Below are positions 1-9,457 of a stretch of DNA of 64,000 nucleotides, one piece after another. Source of the DNA: Acidovorax_G lacteus (lineage in GTDB: Bacteria > Pseudomonadota > Gammaproteobacteria > Burkholderiales > Burkholderiaceae_C); contig NZ_BAABEX010000031.1 in the NCBI RefSeq assembly GCF_039540375.1, positions 1-64,000 on the forward strand, read 5' to 3'. The position numbers were made by a program, and so were the translations under genes. The stretch's first letter is position 1. Each line of letters begins with the position of its first letter. Under the pieces are notes generated by a model. It saw only the letters and a program-made list of their open reading frames with translations. It was not told the origin of the DNA and searched no databases.

Positions 1-1
1 G

Positions 2-61
2 CTGGAGGTGTATGCCCAACATCTGCAGCGCCTGACGCAGCAGCCTGATTCGGTGCATTGA
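2..61 (+). CDS. 3' end of a gene cut by the left edge
   Basis: The first bases read as an open frame of 19 codons ending in TGA at 59-61, with the C-terminal peptide LEVYAQHLQRLTQQPDSVH. The frame runs off the left edge, so only the tail is visible. It looks like an amphipathic helix, but that is too little to assign a family. The alternative is chance coding, since a 19-codon frame is weak evidence. Confidence 0.45.
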   Translation: MEVYAQHLQRLTQQPDSVH

Positions 62-597
62 ACCAATACAAGTGTTGCGCTTGGACTTGAAACCGCCCTT
101 TTCAACGCTGAATTCTCAGCTATTAAATTGATAGCATTTTGTTGGCCAGGTGCTCTCTGCACCTTGGCGACCGTGCCCACACGGCCGCGGCCCATCCCGC
201 AATCGCCGGCATCCGCCGACCATGCGGGGCTGCGCCGCCAGGCACGCCAAGGCAGCACGGGTGCAGGGGTTTGACACCCACCGCCCCGCCACCTACAGTG
301 CCGCCATGGCCCCGGCACACACCGCACTGCACCGACACGCGTTCCGCACGGACGCATGGGCCCGTGCGCGCGGGCCGCAATGCCACCACCTGAGCGCCCA
401 CGGTCTGCCCGCTGCAGACCTCTAAGCCCGGCGATCCCCCTCCCTTTTGTGTCGCGCACCGCCGCGATCGCCGGGCCCCTTCCAGCTGGTGCCTGTTTCA
501 TTGTCCTGGTCGCATTTCGGCTGGCCGCGTTGTGCCGCCGCCTGTGGCCTGGCTTTCCATGGCCCTGCGGGCCTTGCCCGCTGTCCCCAAGATTTCC
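62..597. other. 536-bp intergenic stretch, no supported gene
   Basis: No reading frame here has a convincing start, ribosome binding site or recognisable protein. The plus strand is visibly C-rich. It contains one copy of the dispersed repeat core (119-135) and a perfect 10-bp inverted repeat with a 29-nt loop: CCCGGCGATC at 427-436 and GATCGCCGGG at 466-475. The dyad lies about 120 bp before the rnk-like gene. It could be an operator or an RNA hairpin in that gene's leader, and nothing further can be assigned. Confidence 0.6.
119..135. repeat. Dispersed repeat core, copy A
   Basis: GCTATTAAATTGATAGC is a 5-bp inverted repeat with a 7-nt A/T-rich spacer. The same GCTAT-N7-ATAGC layout recurs at 17930 and 63316, with diverged forms at 8701, 48570 and 53237, always between genes. 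This copy lacks the TGCTCGTGCTTG extension seen in others. Confidence 0.6.
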
Positions 598-1020
598 ATG
601 ACCCTTTCTGACACTCTGCCCACCACGCTGCCTCCTATCGAGCGCACCCTCACGCAACTGGATCTGCTGCGCCTGTCGCGGCTCGATCCGCGCGGCCTGC
701 CGCCCGCGCTGGCCGAATGCCTGGACACCGCCGACGTGGTGGACCACACCGACATCGCACCCGATGTGGTGACCATGAACGCCGAGTGCCGCGTGCAGGA
801 CCTGGCCACGGGCGCGCAGCACACGGTACGACTGTGCTATCCGGCCGATGCCGACCCGGCCGCGGGCCGCTGGTCGGTGCTGTCGCCCGCGGGGGCAGGG
901 CTGCTGGGCGTGCACTGCGGCGGCACCGCCCGCTGGCGCGACCTGCAGGGCCGCGCGCATGCGGTGCAGGTGCTGGAGGTGCTCTACCAGCCCGAGGCCG
1001 CAGGCGACTTCACGCGCTGA
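598..1020 (+). CDS. rnk: Rnk-like GreA/GreB-family regulator of nucleoside diphosphate kinase
   Basis: A 140-residue protein. The C-terminal two thirds (about residues 50-138) read as the GreA/GreB C-terminal domain, with the stretch TVRLCYPADAD followed by SVLSPAGAGLLG typical of Rnk. Rnk proteins lack the long Gre coiled coil. They bind RNA polymerase near the secondary channel and are reported to influence nucleotide pools. The ATG at 598 is chosen because the conserved region begins soon after it; the ribosome binding site is weak. Its last 11 bases overlap the convergent methyltransferase gene. An in-frame start at 532 or 565 would only add unconserved residues. Confidence 0.8.
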   Translation: MTLSDTLPTTLPPIERTLTQLDLLRLSRLDPRGLPPALAECLDTADVVDHTDIAPDVVTMNAECRVQDLATGAQHTVRLCYPADADPAAGRWSVLSPAGAGLLGVHCGGTARWRDLQGRAHAVQVLEVLYQPEAAGDFTR

Positions 1021-1978
1021 GTGCCGCCGCAGCGCGGCCATCGGCACCGGCTGCCACATCGGCCGCACGGTACACCAGCACCTTGAGCGAGCGCGCCTCG
1101 TCCACGTCGGCAAACACCGGCGGGTTGGGCAAGCGGCCCAGCGGCTGCAGGCTGGGCGCGTGCTCGGCCACCTGCGCGGCCAGGAAGTCGGGCCCCAGCT
1201 CGGGCGCGTTCAGGCACAGCAGCGCATGCCCGCCCGGTGCCAGCAACGTGGGCAGGCGGCGCAGCAGGCGCGCGTAGTCCTTGGTGGCGACAAAGCTGCC
1301 CTTCTGGTAGCTCGGCGGGTCGGCCACGACCAGGTCGTAGGGGCCGCTGCGCGTGACCTTGCCCCAGCTGCTGAACAGGTCGTGCGCCAGAAAGCTCGCG
1401 CCGCCTGCGATGCCGTTGAGCCGGTGGTTGTGTTGCCCGGTCGACAGCGCCGCCGCGCTCATGTCCACGTTGACCACCTCGGCCGCACCGGCCTGCCGCG
1501 CCACCACCGAAAACGCGCAGGTGTAGGCAAACAGGTTGAGCACCCGCGCGCCGGGCCGCGCGGCCAGGTGCGCGCGCACCCAGGCGCGGCCCTCGGCCAT
1601 GTCGAGGAACAGGCCGTGGTTCTGCCCGCGCAGCAGGTGCACGCGAAAACGCACGCCTGCCTCGGTGACCACATGCGGCTCGGGCACCTGCCCGGCCATC
1701 ACCGTGGTCTCGGCCCGGCCTTCGTGGCGGATCTGCAGCACCCAGCACAGCGGCGGGGCCTCGGGGTGGCGGGCGTGCCACTGCTGCAGCGCGGCGTGCA
1801 CGGCGGCCCCGTCGCTTGCGGGCAGCGGCGCAAAGCTGGTGAGCAGCCACACCGGCCCCCACGCATCCAGCGCCAGGTGTTCGCACCCGGGATGGCGCCC
1901 CCCACGGCCGTGGAAGATGCGGCGGGCTTCGTCGCCCGAGGGCGTGGCGGTGGCAATGGCGTCGATCAGGGCTTGCAT
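1010..1978 (-). CDS. Class I SAM-dependent methyltransferase, RlmI/YccW-type
   Basis: A 322-residue protein. The stretch HLLRGQNHGLFLDMAEGR followed by GARVLNLFAYTCAFSV is the SAM-binding region of the Methyltrans_SAM family, whose best known member RlmI methylates a 23S rRNA cytosine. The motif VVADPPSYQKGSF is the catalytic DPPxY-type loop. The N-terminal PUA domain of RlmI is absent, so the RNA target cannot be taken from RlmI. ATG at 1976-1978 is used; upstream codons in the same frame are not conserved in style. Convergent with rnk. Alternative: a small-molecule or protein methyltransferase of the same fold. Confidence 0.82.
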   Translation of the reverse strand: MQALIDAIATATPSGDEARRIFHGRGGRHPGCEHLALDAWGPVWLLTSFAPLPASDGAAVHAALQQWHARHPEAPPLCWVLQIRHEGRAETTVMAGQVPEPHVVTEAGVRFRVHLLRGQNHGLFLDMAEGRAWVRAHLAARPGARVLNLFAYTCAFSVVARQAGAAEVVNVDMSAAALSTGQHNHRLNGIAGGASFLAHDLFSSWGKVTRSGPYDLVVADPPSYQKGSFVATKDYARLLRRLPTLLAPGGHALLCLNAPELGPDFLAAQVAEHAPSLQPLGRLPNPPVFADVDEARSLKVLVYRAADVAAGADGRAAAALSA

Positions 1979-2067
1979 GAACAGGGCAGGCCCCACGGGG
2001 CCGAAACGCGGCGCACCCGCGCCAGGGGCCGCAGTGTACGCAGCGGCGGGCACCAGGGCCGGCAATG

Positions 2068-2379
2068 TCAGGCCGTGGCGCGCTGCTCGAAGCCCGAAGC
2101 CGGCAGATCGCCCTTCGGCATATCGATGTCTTGCACCTGCACCACAGCCACCACCGCCTGCGGCGGGCCCCGGTGGGCCCAGTCGATCAAGGCCTGCACG
2201 GCGCTGGCCGGGCCCTGGGCCAGGGCTTCCACACTGCCGTCGCGCCGGTTGCGCACCCAGCCCCGCAGGCCCAGGCGCGTGGCCGCCTCCACGGTGGCCC
2301 AGCGGTAGCCCACGCCTTGCACCCGGCCCTCGATCTGCAGGTGGATGGTGCGAAGCGGCGGATCGGCAGGATGCGTCAT
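2068..2379 (-). CDS. acyP: Acylphosphatase
   Basis: A 103-residue protein that hydrolyses acyl phosphates such as acetyl phosphate in the cytoplasm. The signature GRVQGVGYR (about residues 18-26) supplies the phosphate-binding loop and catalytic arginine. GWVRNRRDGSVEALAQG supplies the catalytic asparagine and second signature. Length is typical of the family (about 90-100). It lies between the methyltransferase and the DUF779 gene on the same strand with gaps of roughly 60-90 bp, so cotranscription is possible. Confidence 0.93.
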   Translation of the reverse strand: MTHPADPPLRTIHLQIEGRVQGVGYRWATVEAATRLGLRGWVRNRRDGSVEALAQGPASAVQALIDWAHRGPPQAVVAVVQVQDIDMPKGDLPASGFEQRATA

Positions 2380-2436
2380 GGCGAGGCAGCGGTGGCAAAG
2401 GCAGCCCGCATTGTGCGGGCTGCGCTCTGTCCCCGC

Positions 2437-2835
2437 TCAGAGGGCCGGGCCCGAGACCTGGGCCAGATCGCGCGCCACCTGGGCTTCCACCACGGCCCAT
2501 TCGGCCTCGGTGAACAGCCGCGAGCGCGTGTGAAACGCAAGCCCCGTGCCCCCTTCGAGCGAGAAGGTGCCGCCCTGGCCCTCCACCACATCCAGGATGA
2601 GCTGCGTGTGCTGCCAGTACGCGTACTGCGCCTTGCCGATGTAGAACGGCGCCCCACCCACCTGGCCCAGCAGCACGTCCTGCGCGCCAATGGCCAGGTC
2701 GGTGGGCAGGTAGCAGTTGGCGGCGCTGTTGTCGCAGCAGCCGCCGCTCTGGTGGAACATCACGGGCCCGTGCTGGGCCTGCAACTGCGCGATCAGCGCC
2801 AGGGCAGCGTCGGTGGCAATGACGCGTTCGACCAT
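2437..2835 (-). CDS. DUF779-family protein
   Basis: A 132-residue protein matching DUF779, a family with no proven biochemical role that is often encoded next to acetaldehyde or aldehyde dehydrogenases. The motif HQSGGCCDNSAANCY carries three cysteines and looks like a metal or redox site. The start at 2833-2835 (MVERVIA) is chosen because GGAGGTC sits about 4 nt before it; an in-frame ATG 21 bp upstream is less well placed. Only 37 bp separate it from the upstream aldehyde dehydrogenase, so the two are very probably one operon. Confidence 0.87.
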   Translation of the reverse strand: MVERVIATDAALALIAQLQAQHGPVMFHQSGGCCDNSAANCYLPTDLAIGAQDVLLGQVGGAPFYIGKAQYAYWQHTQLILDVVEGQGGTFSLEGGTGLAFHTRSRLFTEAEWAVVEAQVARDLAQVSGPAL

Positions 2836-2872
2836 GATGACCTCCGGGTGGGGCAATGCCGACCGCGCTCGC

Positions 2873-4393
<1,521 letters not shown>

Positions 4394-4456
4394 GGTGTCG
4401 TCCTCGCTCTCGTTGTGGATGGTGTGGAACACAGTGCCCAAAGGCAGCACCGTCAT

Positions 4457-4472
4457 CTCAACAAGCGTGCCA
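4457..4472 (-). promoter_or_regulatory. Probable sigma-54 (-24/-12) promoter of the aldehyde dehydrogenase operon
   Basis: On the minus strand the sequence reads TGGCACGCTTGTTGAG, against the consensus TGGCACGN4TTGCW. The -24 element is perfect and the spacing is correct. The -12 element has A in place of C. It would start transcription about 50 nt before the dehydrogenase ATG. Presence of a GAFTGA-bearing activator next door supports the call. Confidence 0.7.
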
Positions 4473-4569
4473 GCCAGGCCGAATGCGCCAAGTGGCTGAT
4501 ACACAAGGATTTTTCGCCTGCACCACCGGGCGTGGCCGTGTTCCACGCAACGTCCGGCGCGCGGACACC

Positions 4570-4586
4570 TGTTCCAGAATGTGACA
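4570..4586. promoter_or_regulatory. Candidate upstream activator site
   Basis: TGTTCCAGAATGTGACA has the dyad TGTNNCAN3TGNNACA. Its centre lies about 105 bp upstream of the -24/-12 element, a usual distance for a sigma-54 activator site, and about 100 bp from the activator's own start. Assignment to the AcoR-like protein is inference. Confidence 0.45.
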
Positions 4587-4683
4587 CTTGCGCAGGGCTT
4601 GCCCGCCCCGCCGTTGCCCCCTGCGTCCGGCACGGCGGATACTGGCTGTCCATCCCGGGCGACAGACCCGGCAGGAGACAAGG

Positions 4684-6624
4684 ATGAAAACCACCGCCCA
4701 GGGCGCTGCGCTGCGCCAGGCGCGGCAGCAACTGCTGTCGCATGGCGATTGCGCGAGCGGGCTCATCGATGCGCGCCTGTCCCGCTCGTGGCAGCGCAGC
4801 CTGGCCGCCGGCCTGCGGCCCACGGGCGGCTTGGGTGCCCCCGACAACCTGGAGCAGGCCGCGCTGGCCCAGTTGCGCAGCCGCCACCCGGCGCTGCTGG
4901 CGCATTCGCGCCCCGTCATGGAATACCTGTTTGCCCAAGTGCGGCACAGCCAGAGCGTGGTGGTGCTGGCGGCCCCCTGCGGCACGCTGGTGGACAGTTG
5001 CGGCGACCCGTACTTTCTCGACAAGGCCGCCCGTGTGGCACTGACCAGCGGGGCCTCGTGGCACGAGGCACAGCGCGGCACCAACGCCATCGGCACAGCC
5101 CTGGCCGAACTGGCGCCCACCGAAATCCATGGGGCCGAACACTTTCTGGAGCGCAACGGCTTTCTCACCTGCGCGGCTGCGCCCATCCTGTCGGGCACGG
5201 GCGAGCTGCTGGGCATCCTCGACATTTCGGGCGAACACGGCCGCGGGCAGGCCCACACGCTGGGCCTGGTGAGCACCGCGGCCTGCATGATCGAAAACCG
5301 CCTGCTGACCGCGCCCGGGCAGCGGCACCTGCGGCTGCACCTGCATGCGCAACCCGAGGGCATTGCCTCGGTGGGCGAGGGCATCGTGCTGCTGTCGGAA
5401 GACGGCTGGGTGCTGGGTGCCAACCGCAGCGCGCTGGCGCTGCTGCAAATCCGCCCCACACAACTGGGCGGCGTGGCGCTGGAAGACCTGCTGGACCTGC
5501 GCTTTGTCGATCTGCTGGCCGCCCACCACCGCCACCCGGACCGACCGCAGGCCTTGCGCCTGCGCCACGGCGCCGTGCTGTTCGGCCAATTGTTTGCCGA
5601 TGCGCGCACCCTGCCCGCCGGCCCCCGCAGCACGCCGGCCGCGCGCCCTGCTGCCGTGCCTGCCGATGCGCTGGCGCAGCAGGACACGGGCGACGCCCGC
5701 TGGAGCGCCGCGGCCGCACGCGTGCGCCGCGTGCTGGGCAAGCCGATTGCGGTGCTGGTGCAGGGCGAATCGGGCGTGGGCAAGGAATGGTTTGCCCGCG
5801 CCGCACACGACAGCGGCCCGCGCCGCAGCGGGGCGTTTGTGGCCGTGAACTGCGCGGCCCTACCCGAGTCGCTGATCGAAGCCGAGCTGTTCGGCTACAG
5901 CGCGGGCGCCTTCACCGGCGCGCGGCGCGAGGGCCGGCCCGGCCTGCTGCGGGAAGCGCATGGCGGCACCCTGTTCCTCGACGAAATTGGCGACATGCCA
6001 CTGGCACTGCAAACGCGGCTGCTGCGCGTGTTGCAGGAGCGCGAGGTCACGCCCCTGGGCGGTGGCCGTGCGGTGGCGGTGGACTTTGCGCTCATTTGCG
6101 CATCGCACCGCGTGCTGCGCGACGAGGTCGAGGCCGGGCGCTTTCGGGCCGACCTGTACTACCGCATCAACGGCCTGACGGTGGAACTGCCCGCACTGCG
6201 CGAGCGCAGCGATTTTGATGCGCTCACGCAGCGCATGCTGCAAAGCTTTGAGCCCGGACGCGCGCTGCAGATCAGCCCCTCGCTGCTGGCCGCGCTGGCA
6301 CGCCATCACTGGCCCGGCAACCTGCGCCAGTGCGCCAGCGTGCTGCGCACCGCCTGCGCCTTGCTCGACGAGGACGAAGACACCCTCGACTGGCACCACC
6401 TGTGCGACGACTTTGCGGCCGAGCTGCGGCGCGGCACGCGTCTGGCCACCACGCCCTCCATGGCGCGTGCGCCCCAGAACCTGCAGGAGCTGTCGCAATC
6501 GGCCCTGCAGCAAGCGCTGCAAAGCTGCCGCGGCAACATTGCCCAGGCCGCCCGCACGCTGGGCGTCAGCCGCCAGACGGTGTACCGCAAGCTGGCTGCG
6601 CAGCGCCGCACCCCGCCAGCCTAG
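4684..6624 (+). CDS. AcoR-like sigma-54-dependent transcriptional activator
   Basis: A 646-residue enhancer-binding protein. The N-terminal 60-230 region is a GAF-type sensor with FLTCAAAPILSGTGELLGILD. A AAA+ domain follows, with Walker A GESGVGKE near residue 362, GAFTGA at 408-413 for sigma-54 contact and FLDEIGDMP as Walker B. A Fis-type helix-turn-helix ends the protein (IAQAARTLGVSRQTVYRKL). There is no receiver domain, so it senses a small molecule directly, as AcoR and related regulators do. AGGAGACAAGG precedes the ATG. It is divergent from the aldehyde dehydrogenase it most likely activates and is followed after 2 bp by a ferredoxin. Confidence 0.92.
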   Translation: MKTTAQGAALRQARQQLLSHGDCASGLIDARLSRSWQRSLAAGLRPTGGLGAPDNLEQAALAQLRSRHPALLAHSRPVMEYLFAQVRHSQSVVVLAAPCGTLVDSCGDPYFLDKAARVALTSGASWHEAQRGTNAIGTALAELAPTEIHGAEHFLERNGFLTCAAAPILSGTGELLGILDISGEHGRGQAHTLGLVSTAACMIENRLLTAPGQRHLRLHLHAQPEGIASVGEGIVLLSEDGWVLGANRSALALLQIRPTQLGGVALEDLLDLRFVDLLAAHHRHPDRPQALRLRHGAVLFGQLFADARTLPAGPRSTPAARPAAVPADALAQQDTGDARWSAAAARVRRVLGKPIAVLVQGESGVGKEWFARAAHDSGPRRSGAFVAVNCAALPESLIEAELFGYSAGAFTGARREGRPGLLREAHGGTLFLDEIGDMPLALQTRLLRVLQEREVTPLGGGRAVAVDFALICASHRVLRDEVEAGRFRADLYYRINGLTVELPALRERSDFDALTQRMLQSFEPGRALQISPSLLAALARHHWPGNLRQCASVLRTACALLDEDEDTLDWHHLCDDFAAELRRGTRLATTPSMARAPQNLQELSQSALQQALQSCRGNIAQAARTLGVSRQTVYRKLAAQRRTPPA

Positions 6625-6626
6625 CC

Positions 6627-6881
6627 ATGCCCGCCAAGGCCCTGCCCCGCATCGACCCCGCACGCTGCACCGGCTGCGGCTGGTGTGTGGCCGTGTGCGA
6701 TCCGCGCGTGCTGTCGCTGCATAGCCAAGGCCCGCAGGGCTGGGGGCGCAAGCAGTCGGTGCTGCACGACGCGGGGGGCTGCACCGGCTGCGCGCTGTGT
6801 GCGCTGCGCTGCCCGTTCGACGCGATTGCCATGCAGCGCCAGCCGGCGGCCCCCATCCCCTCCGCGCCAGCGGCCCACTGA
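6627..6881 (+). CDS. Small 2x[4Fe-4S] ferredoxin
   Basis: An 84-residue protein with two complete cluster motifs, CTGCGWCVAVCD and CTGCALCALRC followed by proline. It is therefore a bacterial-type electron carrier. The start codon lies 2 bp after the activator's stop, so translation is probably coupled. A ferredoxin tied to an AcoR-like regulator suggests an electron-transfer step in the same aldehyde or alcohol pathway, but no redox partner enzyme is adjacent. The proline/alanine-rich last 15 residues are probably disordered. Confidence 0.88.
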   Translation: MPAKALPRIDPARCTGCGWCVAVCDPRVLSLHSQGPQGWGRKQSVLHDAGGCTGCALCALRCPFDAIAMQRQPAAPIPSAPAAH

Positions 6882-6899
6882 ACCGGCCCAACGCCGGGC

Positions 6900-6927
6900 T
6901 TGCCAGACGGCGCGGCTGCGCTACACT
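6900..6927 (+). promoter_or_regulatory. Candidate sigma-70 promoter of the homoserine dehydrogenase leader
   Basis: TTGCCA at 6900-6905 and TACACT at 6922-6927 are separated by 16 bp. Transcription would begin near 6934, giving a leader of about 240 nt before the homoserine dehydrogenase ATG. Confidence 0.45.
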
Positions 6928-7026
6928 GGCCGCCTCATGACGTGCCTCTGCTCCTTGTCGACGACCGCAGCGCGCGCTGGCCAAGCCAGCGGCGTGTGCC
7001 TGCGCGCGACGATGGCAGGGGCCCGA

Positions 7027-7059
7027 ATGATTACCACCATGACCACCGCGGCGACCTAG
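7027..7059 (+). CDS. Threonine-rich leader peptide (thrL-like)
   Basis: A 10-codon frame encodes MITTMTTAAT and ends with TAG: five threonines (all ACC) and one isoleucine. AGGGG lies 6 nt before the ATG. It precedes a rho-independent hairpin and a homoserine dehydrogenase gene, the layout of the enterobacterial thr operon leader, in which stalling at Thr/Ile codons controls termination. The same frame is open back to an ATG at 6937, so a 40-residue version is possible; the threonine cluster is the same in both. Confidence 0.75.
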   Translation: MITTMTTAAT

Positions 7060-7072
7060 CCTCGCGTTGGGT

Positions 7073-7144
7073 GGCCGCACTGGCGGCCCCCTGGTGTTGT
7101 CTCTCCCCCTGAAGCAAACCCAGCCCCGGCCGCTGGGTTTTTTT
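7073..7144 (+). terminator. Attenuator: pause-type hairpin and rho-independent terminator
   Basis: A perfect 6-bp hairpin (GGCCGC, loop ACTG, GCGGCC; 7073-7088) begins 13 nt after the leader stop. It is followed by a 9-bp stem AAACCCAGC / GCTGGGTTT (7116-7124 and 7132-7140) with a 7-nt loop and a T run to 7144. GTTGGGT just upstream of the first hairpin can pair with ACCCA in the terminator's left arm, which offers an antiterminator. The homoserine dehydrogenase RBS (AAGGAG at 7162) lies just beyond. Confidence 0.75.
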
Positions 7145-7175
7145 GTTTCCGGGCCCTGCCCAAGGAGAAGACAGC

Positions 7176-8594
7176 ATGTACCACGACCCCGACCTGCACC
7201 CCGCACCAGCCCCGCTGCCCGCCGCCACCCATGGCATGGGCATTTCGACGCTGCGCGTGGGCCTGATTGGCCTGGGCACCGTGGGCCTGGGCACGCTGGA
7301 GCTGCTCGCCCGCCAGGCCGCGCTGGTGGCGCGGCGCGCGGGCCGGCCCGTGGCCGTCACCCAGGTGGCGGTGCGCAACGTGGCCCGGGCCCGCAGCCTT
7401 GTGCCCGCGGGCGTGGCTGTGCATGCCGACCCGCTGGCGCTGGCCACCGACCCGTCGGTGGATGTGCTGGTGGAAGTGGCCGGGGGCACCACGGGCGCCC
7501 TGCAGTGGGTGCAGGCCGCCCTGGCCGCGGGCAAGCCCGTGGTCACAGCCAACAAGGCGCTGCTGGCCGAACACGGCCCGGCCCTGGCCGCACTGGCCCG
7601 CGCGCACGGCACGCCGCTGCTGTGCGAGGCCGCCGTGGCTGGCTGCATCCCGGTGCTCAAGGCGCTGGCCGAAGGGCTCGCGGGCAACCGCATCCTGGCG
7701 CTGCAGGGCATCGTCAACGGCACGAGCAACTACATCCTGAGCCGCATGCAGGACGCCGGGTTGGACTTTTCCGCCGCGCTGGCCGAGGCCCAGGCCCTGG
7801 GCTATGCCGAGGCCGACCCGGCGCTTGATGTGGGCGGCGGCGACGCGGCGCACAAGCTGGCCGTGCTCGCGTCGCTGGCCTGGGGCGTGCCCGTGCCCCT
7901 GGCGCACATCGCGGTGCAAGGCATTGCCCACCTGCAGGCCGCCGATGCGGCCGCGGCCGCGCTGTTGGGCGGGCGCCTGCGCCTGCTGGCGCGGGCGGAG
8001 CCCCTGGGCACCCTGTTGTGCGCGCACCCGCAGGCCGAGCCCGACACCCCGCCCGAGGCGCTGCGCCTGTCGGTACAGCCCGTGCTGGTGGCGCAGGCCG
8101 AGCCGCTGGCCGCGGTGCACGGCGTGCGCAATGCAGTGCAGATCACGGGCGACGCCTGCGGCCCCGTGCTGCTGACGGGCGCGGGCGCTGGTGCCGGGCC
8201 CACCGCCTCGGCCGTGGTCGCCGACCTGGTGGACCTGGCCCGGGGCCACACCGCCCGCGCGCACGCCTGGGCCGCATCCCAGCAGGGCCAGCCCGCCGCC
8301 AGCGCCCCGCTGGCGGCCGAGCCACACCTGCTGCGCGTGCCGCTCGACCATGCCGACGAGCGCGCCGCGCGCAGCCTGCTGCCCGCCGTGCTGGCCGCGC
8401 TGGAGGCGGCAGGGGTGCCACTGCTGCGCCTGCAGCGGCTGGCGCATGGCGGCCGCCTGCACTGGCTGCTGCGCACCCGGGCCTGCAGCGCCGCCGCCGT
8501 GCAGGCCGCGGCGGCACAGATCGCCACGCTGCCCGGCGTGGCCGGGCCCTGCACCGCGCTGCCCGTGCTGGGCACGCTGGCCGATCTGGTCTGA
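7176..8594 (+). CDS. hom: Homoserine dehydrogenase
   Basis: A 472-residue enzyme reducing aspartate semialdehyde to homoserine for threonine, methionine and isoleucine synthesis. The NAD(P) fold motif GLIGLGTVGLG is near residues 29-39 and VTANKALLAEHG near 123-134. The substrate region EADPALDVGGGDAAHKLAVL places the catalytic-type lysine at about residue 227. The last 90 or so residues resemble an ACT-like regulatory domain. AAGGAG precedes the ATG. It stands alone, without thrB, thrC or an aminotransferase, so it may be a second copy. The leader upstream implies regulation by threonine supply. Confidence 0.93.
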   Translation: MYHDPDLHPAPAPLPAATHGMGISTLRVGLIGLGTVGLGTLELLARQAALVARRAGRPVAVTQVAVRNVARARSLVPAGVAVHADPLALATDPSVDVLVEVAGGTTGALQWVQAALAAGKPVVTANKALLAEHGPALAALARAHGTPLLCEAAVAGCIPVLKALAEGLAGNRILALQGIVNGTSNYILSRMQDAGLDFSAALAEAQALGYAEADPALDVGGGDAAHKLAVLASLAWGVPVPLAHIAVQGIAHLQAADAAAAALLGGRLRLLARAEPLGTLLCAHPQAEPDTPPEALRLSVQPVLVAQAEPLAAVHGVRNAVQITGDACGPVLLTGAGAGAGPTASAVVADLVDLARGHTARAHAWAASQQGQPAASAPLAAEPHLLRVPLDHADERAARSLLPAVLAALEAAGVPLLRLQRLAHGGRLHWLLRTRACSAAAVQAAAAQIATLPGVAGPCTALPVLGTLADLV

Positions 8595-8650
8595 GCGGGG
8601 GAGGTCTAAGCCACGACGGTACGCTCCGAGACCCTCCCGCAGAAGTGGTG

Positions 8651-8677
8651 CAAGCCTTGAGCGAAAACCAAGGCTTG
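8651..8677. terminator. Hairpin between convergent genes
   Basis: CAAGCCTTG and CAAGGCTTG form a perfect 9-bp stem with a 9-nt loop, between the ends of the homoserine dehydrogenase and PaiB genes. A run of A/T follows on the plus strand. It probably serves as a terminator; the missing strict T run lowers confidence. Confidence 0.5.
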
Positions 8678-8700
8678 TGCTTATATATTCTAAATAGTAC

Positions 8701-8717
8701 GCTACTGATTTCATAGC
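8701..8717. repeat. Dispersed repeat core, copy B (diverged)
   Basis: GCTACTGATTTCATAGC keeps the 17-nt GCTA-type inverted arrangement of the repeat family. AGCTGCTC follows at 8722. It lies directly after the 8651 hairpin, whose right arm runs into TGCTTATAT. Confidence 0.45.
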
Positions 8718-8727
8718 AATCAGCTGC

Positions 8728-9456
<729 letters not shown>

Positions 9457-9457
9457 G

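Noticed and set aside
81..110. CTTGAAA at about 88 as a sigma-32 promoter
   Set aside because: No CCCCAT-like -10 element follows at 13-15 bp, and no heat-shock gene lies downstream.
984..1886. Long minus-strand frames overlapping the methyltransferase, and similar shadows throughout
   Set aside because: They are alternative frames of GC-rich genes with repetitive arginine/alanine/proline translations and no motifs.
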